NCBI GenBank assembly: GCA_021774995.1
Contig: JAJFIM010000110.1
Coordinates: forward strand, 1-7,336
Direction of reading: 5' to 3'
Length of the DNA: 7,336 nt
DNA from: Alphaproteobacteria bacterium
GTDB lineage: Bacteria; Pseudomonadota; Alphaproteobacteria; SMXP01
In this document: piece by piece, positions 1 to 4,562 of the stretch
Layout: every line of letters starts with the position of its first letter
Numbering within the stretch: position 1 is the stretch's first letter
Notes under the pieces: generated by a model
Told to the model about the DNA's origin: nothing
The model's input: the letters and a program-made list of their open reading frames with translations, nothing else
The model's database searches: none
Position numbers and translations under genes: made by a program

Positions 1-1
1 G

Positions 2-238
2 TGGATTAGCGGAAACAGCGATGCGGCCATTGACGGCCTGGCCAGCAAATTGCCCCATTACAGCGCCTACTCTTATCTCGCCTTTGAGGGCGGCGAACCG
101 GTCAATGTGGCCAGCGGTCGCTGGACCGTGGCGGCGTCGCCCTTATCGCGCGCGGTCACGCAACCGGACGGCTGCTCCGTAATCGAGGCGACCCGCGCGG
201 CATTGGCGCCACGCACGGCGCTTGCCGTTCCCGAATAA
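2..238 (+). CDS. C-terminal fragment of a larger protein, possibly an M1-family metallopeptidase
   Basis: The frame is open from the first full codon of the window to a TAA at 236-238, giving 78 residues of a protein whose start lies to the left. The fragment contains a stretch reading LPHYSAYSYLAFEGGEP (residues 17-33 of the fragment), followed by a short tail with an SPL segment. From memory, this kind of 'LPHY.KYSYLAFEG' ending is typical of the C-terminal end of alphaproteobacterial M1-type aminopeptidase-like proteins, but no catalytic motif (HExxH, GxMEN) lies inside the window, so the family call is an inference. The longest ATG- or TTG-started piece begins at 50, but the open frame continues to the window edge without a stop, so 50 should not be taken as a true start. 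The gene ends about 180 bases before the glnB promoter and is probably a separate transcription unit. No clear terminator follows it. Confidence 0.6.
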   Translation, partial: WISGNSDAAIDGLASKLPHYSAYSYLAFEGGEPVNVASGRWTVAASPLSRAVTQPDGCSVIEATRAALAPRTALAVPE

Positions 239-382
239 GGAGAGGTCAGGCAGGCGCGCTTGGAAATGGGATTGCCGGGAGCTCTTAATAAACCGGCGAG
301 AAGCTTCATTTTTAAGCCGCCTGCTGAAAATTTAGGCGCCGCGCACGCCATTTTGTGAACCGGCGTCAAAAAGCGCGCAAAA

Positions 383-403
383 AATCCCCCTTTTTCAGGG
401 ATT
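383..403. repeat. Short inverted repeat upstream of the glnB promoter
   Basis: AATCCC at 383-388 is the exact reverse complement of GGGATT at 398-403, with 9 bases between them. It sits about 18 bases upstream of the sigma-54 -24 element, in otherwise gene-free DNA. It may be a small hairpin or a protein-binding site. It does not match the NtrC consensus (GCAC-N7-GTGC), so I do not assign it to NtrC. Confidence 0.35.
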
Positions 404-420
404 GCCGCGCTGTTAACGCT

Positions 421-436
421 TGGCACATTCTGTGCT
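421..436 (+). promoter_or_regulatory. Sigma-54 (RpoN) -24/-12 promoter of glnB-glnA
   Basis: TGGCAC at 421-426 and the GC dinucleotide at 434-435 fit the sigma-54 consensus TGGCAC-N5-TTGCW. The GG (422-423) and GC (434-435) are in the exact invariant spacing; the -12 part reads GTGCT instead of TTGCT. A start of transcription near 447 is expected, giving a leader of about 64 bases before glnB. Sigma-54 promoters need an activator of the NtrC type, and glnB/glnA is a classical target of NtrC under nitrogen limitation. A convincing NtrC site is not obvious upstream. The nearest candidate is GCAC at 343-346 with GTGA at 355-358, which has spacing 8 instead of 7 and one mismatched arm base. Confidence 0.8.
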
Positions 437-510
437 AATCGGTATATCACATGCAGGCGGCGACTGACTGACGTCCGCAAGCCTTCACCACCCACAGAGT
501 CCGAGAACCT

Positions 511-849
511 ATGAAAAAAATTGAAGCCATCATCAAGCCCTTTAAGCTGGATGAAGTCAAAGAGGCGCTCCAGGAAATAGGCCTTCAGGGGATCACTGTC
601 ATCGAAGCCAAAGGTTTTGGCCGGCAGAGGGGACATACAGAGTTGTATCGCGGGGCGGAATATGTGGTTGATTTTCTGCCCAAGCTGAAAATTGAAGTCG
701 TTCTTGGAGCTTCTCAAGTTGAAGGCGCTGTGGAGGCCATTCAGACAGCCGCCCGAACGGGAAAGATCGGCGACGGCAAAATCTTTATCAGTGATGTGCA
801 AGAAGCGGTGCGCATCCGCACAGGAGAAACCGGCCGGGACGCCGTCTAA
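511..849 (+). CDS. glnB: Nitrogen regulatory protein PII
   Basis: This 112-residue protein has the usual PII length and is highly conserved from its first residues (MKKIEAIIKPFKLDEVKEAL). The T-loop, about residues 37-55, contains RGAEY with Tyr51, the site uridylylated by GlnD in proteobacteria. The B-loop TGKIGDGKIF (83-92) and the C-terminal RIRTGE (101-106) form the ATP/ADP and 2-oxoglutarate binding pocket. PII is a soluble trimer that senses energy and carbon/nitrogen state and controls glutamine synthetase adenylylation and NtrB/NtrC signalling. Phe11-Lys12 and close likeness to E. coli GlnB favour glnB over glnK, as does the lack of an amtB neighbour. The sigma-54 promoter lies 75 bases upstream and glnA begins 97 bases downstream, so the two are likely one transcript. 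The Shine-Dalgarno sequence before the ATG is weak. Confidence 0.97.
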   Translation: MKKIEAIIKPFKLDEVKEALQEIGLQGITVIEAKGFGRQRGHTELYRGAEYVVDFLPKLKIEVVLGASQVEGAVEAIQTAARTGKIGDGKIFISDVQEAVRIRTGETGRDAV

Positions 850-946
850 AAATGGCGGGTCTAGAATAATGACTAATGAATAAATCGAGGAGCCGCCTGA
901 ATTATGGGTGGGTCCATTTCATAATGCCAACAACGGGAAGAAATTG

Positions 947-2356
947 ATGGGCGATGCAAATTCAGTTCTGAAACAAATCAAAGACCAGGAAGTTCAATAT
1001 GTCGATCTGCGTTTTACCGATCCACGGGGAAAATGGCAGCATGTGACCTTCGATGTCAGCCAGGTGGACGAAGATTTTTTCGTCGAAGGCTCCATGTTTG
1101 ACGGCTCGTCAATCGCCGGATGGAAAGCGATCAACGATTCCGACATGACGTTAATCCCAGACCCGTCGACGGCCGTCATCGATCCCTTTACGGCCCAAAG
1201 CACGCTGATCCTCACCTGCGATATTCACGAACCTTCAACCGGGGAGCCGTATAGCCGCGACCCGCGCTCCATCGCCAAAAAGGCGGAAAGCTATCTCAAG
1301 CAAACCGGCATCGGCGATAAGGCGGTGTTTGGCCCGGAGCCGGAATTTTTCATCTTTGACGACGTGAAATGGGCGACGGACCAAAACCGGACCGGTTTTG
1401 AAATTGATTCAGCGGAAGGCCCCTATAACACCGGCACCGAATATGATGCAGGCAATCTGGGACACAGGCCAGGCGCCAAAGGCGGTTATTTTCCCGTACC
1501 CCCCGTTGACAGCGCACAGGACATCCGCTCGGAAATCCTGACTGTCATGAAGGAGATGGGGGTCACCGTCGAGAAGCATCACCATGAAGTGGCGCCCTCG
1601 CAGCACGAACTGGGCATTCGTTTCGATACGCTGGTTAAAACGGCCGACAATTTACAAATCTATAAATATTGCACCCACATGGTCGCGCACGCTTATGGCA
1701 AGACGGCCACCTTCATGCCCAAGCCGGTTTTTGAAGACAATGGCTCAGGAATGCACGTTCACCAATCGATCTGGAACGGCGACACGCCGACTTTCGCGGG
1801 AAGCGAGTATGCCGACTTGTCGGAGACATGCCTGTTCTATATCGGCGGCATCATCCGCCACGCCAAAGCGATCAATGCATTCTCCAATCCCAGCACCAAC
1901 AGCTACAAACGCCTGGTGCCGGGTTTTGAAGCGCCGGTGCTACTTGCCTACTCGGCGCGCAATCGTTCGGCGTCCTGCCGTATCCCATTTGCGCCCTCGC
2001 CCAAAGGCAAGCGCGTGGAGATTCGTTTCCCCGATGCGGTCGCCAATCCCTACATGGCTTTTTCCGCCATGCTGATGGCCGGCCTTGACGGCATTGAGAA
2101 CAAGATCCATCCCGGCGACCCCATGGACAAAGACCTTTATGACCTGCCGCCCGAAGAAATCGCCGACGTGCCTCAGGTTTGCGGGTCATTGCGCGACGCG
2201 CTGGATTCGCTCGATGCGGACCGCGCCTTCCTCACCAAAGGCGGCGTCTTTAACGACGACCAGATCAGCGCTTATATCGATTTGAAAATGGAAGAGGTTA
2301 ACCGCTTTGAGCAAATGCCTCACCCCGTCGAATTCGACATGTATTTCAGTTCGTAA
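947..2356 (+). CDS. glnA: Glutamine synthetase type I (GSI-beta)
   Basis: The enzyme joins ammonium to glutamate using ATP, and acts as a cytoplasmic dodecamer. From the ATG at 947 it has 469 residues, the normal length for adenylylatable GSI. Visible motifs are DGSS (52-55), the metal ligands in EPEFFIFD (Glu131, Glu133), HHHEVAPSQHE (211-221), the GSGMHVHQS segment around His270, and the active-site arginines Arg322, Arg340, Arg345 and Arg360. KDLYDLPPEE carries Tyr398, equivalent to the Tyr397 that GlnE adenylylates in E. coli. The open frame reaches back to a GTG at 908. The 947 ATG is preferred because GGGAAG sits about 7 bases before it and because family members begin at this point; the extra 13 residues would be non-conserved. 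It follows glnB and ends at a strong terminator, so transcription from the sigma-54 promoter and post-translational control by the PII/GlnE circuit are expected. Confidence 0.98.
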   Translation: MGDANSVLKQIKDQEVQYVDLRFTDPRGKWQHVTFDVSQVDEDFFVEGSMFDGSSIAGWKAINDSDMTLIPDPSTAVIDPFTAQSTLILTCDIHEPSTGEPYSRDPRSIAKKAESYLKQTGIGDKAVFGPEPEFFIFDDVKWATDQNRTGFEIDSAEGPYNTGTEYDAGNLGHRPGAKGGYFPVPPVDSAQDIRSEILTVMKEMGVTVEKHHHEVAPSQHELGIRFDTLVKTADNLQIYKYCTHMVAHAYGKTATFMPKPVFEDNGSGMHVHQSIWNGDTPTFAGSEYADLSETCLFYIGGIIRHAKAINAFSNPSTNSYKRLVPGFEAPVLLAYSARNRSASCRIPFAPSPKGKRVEIRFPDAVANPYMAFSAMLMAGLDGIENKIHPGDPMDKDLYDLPPEEIADVPQVCGSLRDALDSLDADRAFLTKGGVFNDDQISAYIDLKMEEVNRFEQMPHPVEFDMYFSS

Positions 2357-2381
2357 ACACTGAACCACAACAATATAGTCA

Positions 2382-2415
2382 GGGGCCGGAGCATTCGTTC
2401 CGGCTCCTTTCTTTT
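2382..2415 (+). terminator. Rho-independent terminator of glnB-glnA
   Basis: The arms 2382-2391 (GGGGCCGGAG) and 2398-2407 (TTCCGGCTCC) pair over ten positions with two G-T wobbles around a six-base loop. The T-rich tail TTTCTTTT at 2408-2415 follows directly. It begins 25 bases after the glnA stop codon, as expected for the end of this operon. Confidence 0.9.
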
Positions 2416-2548
2416 GCGCCAGCACAGGGCGTATACAAAATGACTATTGTTTGTGCGCAGAGTTATTAGCGTCAAGAATCTTTTTTCGTTACTGAAACAA
2501 GCGCTTTTTTCGCACCTGCACAAAAATAAATATTTCAAAATTTGTTAT

Positions 2549-2577
2549 TTGACATGGCTAAAAGACAGTCGTAGGCT
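2549..2577 (+). promoter_or_regulatory. Sigma-70-type promoter, probably for the TPR gene or a small RNA
   Basis: A perfect -35 box TTGACA lies at 2549-2554. A 17-base spacer leads to TAGGCT at 2572-2577, which keeps the T, A and final T most important in a -10 box. The 30 bases upstream are almost pure A/T, resembling an UP element. Transcription would begin near 2584, leaving a leader of about 247 bases before the TPR gene start at 2831, unless the transcript ends within the hairpin cluster. Confidence 0.55.
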
Positions 2578-2634
2578 TATTGCATTCTTCGTTAAGGAAG
2601 GAGGCTACAAAACTGACTCCACCGACGAAAATTA

Positions 2635-2654
2635 GTGCCTAAAAAACTAGACAC
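2635..2654 (+). repeat. Imperfect palindrome 1
   Basis: GTGCCTA (2635-2641) and TAGACAC (2648-2654) pair in six of seven positions around an AAAAAC loop. It is the first of three hairpins in a row downstream of the 2549 promoter. The GCCTAAAAA core recurs at 2701-2709, at the end of palindrome 2. Confidence 0.4.
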
Positions 2655-2660
2655 TTAAAA

Positions 2661-2703
2661 CTCAGGCTCGGTTTCGTAACTGAGCGGCGTTTGTTATGAC
2701 GCC
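2661..2703 (+). repeat. Two short hairpins (palindrome 2)
   Basis: CTCAG at 2661-2665 pairs with CTGAG at 2680-2684. Immediately after, GGCGT at 2686-2690 pairs with ACGCC at 2699-2703 around an eight-base loop. Each stem is only five base pairs, so either alone could be chance. Their placement directly between two other palindromes is why they are noted. Confidence 0.35.
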
Positions 2704-2707
2704 TAAA

Positions 2708-2764
2708 AACAACCCTGTCGAAAAGCCTTCGAGAACCTCGAAGCGCATGGAGGGCAGGGTTGTT
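2708..2764. repeat. Nested long palindrome, possible REP-like element or structured leader
   Basis: The outer arms AACAACCCTG (2708-2717) and CAGGGTTGTT (2755-2764) are perfect ten-base reverse complements. Inside, CTTCGAG (2727-2733) and CTCGAAG (2737-2743) form a second perfect seven-base stem around an AAC loop. Two nested perfect stems in 57 bases are unlikely by chance. Segments such as CCCTGTCGA and CCTTCGAG resemble palindromic repeats scattered between genes in some alphaproteobacteria, but only one copy is in the window. Read on the minus strand, the outer stem is followed by five T's, so it could also stop antisense transcription. Confidence 0.7.
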
Positions 2765-2830
2765 GTGTGGAAATTGTTTTGTCGCACAAATATTCTTTTT
2801 CTCAAATTTTCGAACCGGCAAGAACCGTTC

Positions 2831-3412
2831 ATGACTAGATCAATTCTAAAACTTTGCTCTAGCTTGGTTGTCTTTCTGGTACTTGTTTTATCAGGAGGCG
2901 CAAGCCAAGCAGCCGACAAAACTGTAGACGCTGCCAATGCTTGCACCAGAACTGCGCGAGAAACTCTTAGCACGGGCATGTATTTCATGTCCCAACTCAA
3001 GAAATCAATTGATCTTTGCTCGCACGCATTAAGTTTTAAAGATTTGCCCAAGGAAATACGAATTGGTCTTTTGGCGACCAGATCAGACCTCTTTCTTAAA
3101 TCGGCGGAATCTGCTTTGGCTGTTGAAGATCTAACACAGATGCTTCAGCTAAACCCCAGCCATATCTGGGCATTGCAACAACGCGCCAGCCTCTACAAAA
3201 TGCTTCTCAAGGATTGTGACTTGGCTATCAAAGATTACACTGCGCTAATATCACTGACCCCTGATGATGAATTAGCATACCTCACACGGGGCGGTTGTTA
3301 TGAGAAATTGGGTGACAAGGATAAGGCAAGAAAAGATTACCAGAAATCGGCAGAGATTAATCCTGACAATGAGTTAACTTCTTTTCTTATCCAGCGACTT
3401 GACAACCAATAA
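2831..3412 (+). CDS. Secreted/periplasmic TPR-repeat protein of unknown function
   Basis: From the ATG at 2831 this is a 193-residue precursor. Residues 1-28 look like a Sec signal peptide: Arg3 and Lys7, a hydrophobic core (SLVVFLVLVL, 11-20), and a likely cut after SQA. The rest is helical with about three tetratricopeptide repeats, near 78-109, 112-145 and 146-179. The last is the clearest, with GxCYEKLGDKDKARKDYQKSAEINPD spacing. TPRs bind partner proteins, so an adaptor role in the periplasm is likely, but no partner or pathway can be named. The frame extends upstream to an ATG at 2696, but that start would bury the signal peptide and run through the palindromes, so 2831 is preferred despite a weak ribosome site. 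G+C in sampled lines is about 38-52%, lower than glnA or parE, hinting at separate ancestry or relaxed codon use. Confidence 0.85.
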   Translation: MTRSILKLCSSLVVFLVLVLSGGASQAADKTVDAANACTRTARETLSTGMYFMSQLKKSIDLCSHALSFKDLPKEIRIGLLATRSDLFLKSAESALAVEDLTQMLQLNPSHIWALQQRASLYKMLLKDCDLAIKDYTALISLTPDDELAYLTRGGCYEKLGDKDKARKDYQKSAEINPDNELTSFLIQRLDNQ

Positions 3413-3420
3413 TTGAAGCG

Positions 3421-3438
3421 TGCGGAGTGAAGTCCGCA
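3421..3438 (+). terminator. Small hairpin after the TPR gene, weak terminator candidate
   Basis: TGCGGA (3421-3426) and TCCGCA (3433-3438) form a perfect six-base stem with a GTGAAG loop, starting 9 bases after the TPR stop codon. Only scattered T's follow (ATCTTGCC), so it may attenuate or stabilise the 3' end rather than terminate fully. Read-through into the gene at 3502 is possible. Confidence 0.3.
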
Positions 3439-3501
3439 ATCTTGCCTGCTTCGCATGTGACCCCAGTTTATTCTCAGGGCGCATTGAGTTAAGCTCCGCT
3501 G

Positions 3502-3945
3502 GTGTTCAATCGAAAGAAATACATTTCCTGGCCCAATGTAGCGGCGCTCGCCTGTGTGCTACCCTTTTTCATGGCGTTAGCTCCTACCTCTTTGGCCGCT
3601 GAGGAGGCGTGCGCCTGCGCGCCGGAAACATGTCTGCAATTTGATCGCCCGGTGGAGATCAGCGGCGTCCTGTCGTCGCGCCGTTTGCGTTACACCGATG
3701 ATGACGGTTATGACTACCGTTCTTATTTCCTGACATTTGACGCGCCGCGCTGCATAGCTCTTGCCGGATCTGACCACGGCTTTCTCACCGACAAAATTCA
3801 AGTCGCGCCCAATGCCGATCATTTTGCGAAAAATGATTTGCGGGATTTTGAAGGATCTCACGTGCGTCTCACCGGCGGGCTGATCAGCGCCTACCGCGAA
3901 GACCACGTCACGCCAACGCTGCTCATCGCTGATGACATAAAATAA
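3502..3945 (+). CDS. Small exported protein with a DUF4431-like domain
   Basis: This 147-residue protein begins at a GTG. A stop codon in frame at 3490-3492 and the absence of other starts make 3502 the furthest possible start, and it yields a proper signal peptide: Arg/Lys at 4-6, a hydrophobic stretch at about 13-30 and a cut near LAA (31-33). The mature part contains VEISGVLSSRRL (51-62), a central segment ending APRCIAL (81-87), and FEGSHVRLTGGLISAYREDHVTPTLL (about 116-141). This order, a beta strand 'G.L', then 'L..DAPRCI', then 'G..VR.TG.L..A...HHTPVLL', is what I recall of the DUF4431 family, whose function is unknown. Cysteines at 37, 39, 44 and 84 may form disulfides in the periplasm. 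A start at the ATG at 3571 would cut away most of the signal peptide. The gene converges on the minus-strand gene at 4010. Confidence 0.8.
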   Translation: MFNRKKYISWPNVAALACVLPFFMALAPTSLAAEEACACAPETCLQFDRPVEISGVLSSRRLRYTDDDGYDYRSYFLTFDAPRCIALAGSDHGFLTDKIQVAPNADHFAKNDLRDFEGSHVRLTGGLISAYREDHVTPTLLIADDIK

Positions 3946-3975
3946 AGGCCCTCCTCGAGACTGAGGAAGGCCTTT
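3944..3975. terminator. Bidirectional intrinsic terminator between convergent genes
   Basis: AAAGGCC (3944-3950) pairs with GGCCTTT (3969-3975) and TCCTC (3952-3956) with GAGGA (3963-3967). One C/A mismatch separates the two stems and the loop has six bases. On the plus strand the stem ends in TTT; on the minus strand GGCCTTTATTTTAT gives a longer T-rich tail. It overlaps the stop codon of the 3502 gene and lies 34 bases beyond the end of the minus-strand gene, so it likely serves both. Confidence 0.85.
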
Positions 3976-4009
3976 AAAACACTTCAAACAAAATGCAGTT
4001 GCGGCTGTA

Positions 4010-4366
4010 TTAGCCGGCGTCCGCCCATTCGCCTTGCTGGAAACCACAGCCAATGGCCAGGCCCGAAGGATCGCCCTCGTAATAGGTCGTGGTGTGCTCG
4101 GCCGTGGTGCACGTTCCCACCGCAGCTTCTGACGCGCAGGATCCGCTGGAAAAGGAAGCGTCGCTGTTCTCGTCCTCTTCCGCCCGGCCCGCGCACGTGG
4201 CCTCATCGATATTATTTTGGCAAACCTTATAAGGGCCGGCGAACATGTTCTGCATGGTGTAATTGCAGATCCCCGCATCATCGGCCTGCGCGCCGCTCGG
4301 ACTGAGCAACAGGCCCGCCCCCATGAGAAGCGCCAAGGCGGCGCCAACTAAAGTAAATCGGATCAT
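4010..4366 (-). CDS. Small secreted six-cysteine protein of unknown function
   Basis: This 118-residue protein is read on the minus strand. Its first 28 residues form a clear signal peptide (Arg3, hydrophobic core at 6-21, probable cut after GAQA). The mature 90 residues contain exactly six cysteines (34, 49, 58, 77, 86, 107), suggesting three disulfides in the periplasm or outside the cell. It is rich in acidic residues, for example AEEDENSD at 62-69, and ends with GCGFQQGEW (106-114). The 'G.C......TTYYEG.....A..CG..GGxW'-like tail recalls small cysteine-rich exported proteins of proteobacteria, but I cannot name a family. There is no lipobox cysteine at the cut site, so it is not an obvious lipoprotein. 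A good ribosome site (AAGGAG, 4376-4381 on the complement) stands 9 bases before the ATG. It is divergent from parE and convergent with the DUF4431-like gene. Confidence 0.8.
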   Translation of the reverse strand: MIRFTLVGAALALLMGAGLLLSPSGAQADDAGICNYTMQNMFAGPYKVCQNNIDEATCAGRAEEDENSDASFSSGSCASEAAVGTCTTAEHTTTYYEGDPSGLAIGCGFQQGEWADAG

Positions 4367-4375
4367 CGTGATACT

Positions 4376-4381
4376 CTCCTT
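4376..4381 (-). promoter_or_regulatory. Ribosome binding site of the six-cysteine protein gene
   Basis: The complement reads AAGGAG followed by nine bases and then the ATG at 4366-4364. It is the clearest Shine-Dalgarno sequence of any gene here and supports this small gene as genuinely translated. Confidence 0.75.
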
Positions 4382-4562
4382 GTGAAGTCCCGTTGGGCGA
4401 AACCCTAGCCTTGAGACGCCTGGCTTCGCAATACAAAAATTTTTCCGAGTTTACCTAGAGAAAACCGCTAAAAAGCGTGCGCGTTGACCTTTCCCCTTGG
4501 AAAACGCGCGCCATAGGCTACTTTAAGCGCTGATTCGTTCTCCAGCATTTAAACTCGATATC

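Larger units (their letters stand above)
2416..2830. other. Gene-free, AT-rich intergenic region with a promoter and three palindromes
   Basis: No convincing protein gene is seen between the glnA terminator and the TPR gene. A 62-codon frame (2447-2635, TTG start) has no recognisable family, no signal peptide and no good ribosome site before its start, and is treated as chance. The composition changes sharply: 2521-2580 is only about 27% G+C, against about 60% in glnA. The region contains a sigma-70-like promoter (2549-2577), a perfect AAGGAGG at 2598-2604 with no ATG, GTG or TTG at usable distance, and hairpins at 2635-2654, 2661-2703 and 2708-2764. All of these are listed separately. Confidence 0.6.

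Noticed and set aside
343..358. GCAC...GTGA as an NtrC binding site
   Set aside because: Spacing is 8 rather than 7 and one arm base does not match; too weak to call.
73..801. 242-codon open frame on the minus strand across the glnB promoter and gene
   Set aside because: It runs antisense through conserved glnB and the sigma-54 promoter, has no recognisable domain and is explained by the base composition of the opposite strand.
908..946. GTG start that would lengthen glutamine synthetase by 13 residues
   Set aside because: The extra residues are not a family feature, and the ATG at 947 has a ribosome site and gives the standard length.
1872..2189. Open frames antisense or out of frame within glnA, and similar ones within parE
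   Set aside because: They lie wholly inside highly conserved genes and have arginine- and cysteine-rich, low-complexity translations typical of shadow frames.
2447..2635. 62-codon frame from a TTG start in the AT-rich gap
   Set aside because: No ribosome site before the start, no family likeness, and it runs through the promoter at 2549.
2701..2770. Integron attC site suggested by GCCTAAAAAC and the long inverted repeat
   Set aside because: The ends do not match the RYYYAAC/GTTRRRY core sites, and no integrase or cassette array is present.
2696..2830. Upstream ATG extending the TPR protein by 45 residues
   Set aside because: It would place the signal peptide inside the protein and translate the palindromes; 2831 gives a normal exported precursor.
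4402..4431. Minus-strand TTGCGA-N18-TAGGGT as the promoter of the six-cysteine gene
   Set aside because: Only four and three of six consensus matches with an 18-base spacer; not distinguishable from chance.
4484..4519. TTGACC plus TAGGCT as a parE promoter
   Set aside because: The spacer is 24 bases, too long for a normal sigma-70 promoter; the real parE promoter is unresolved.
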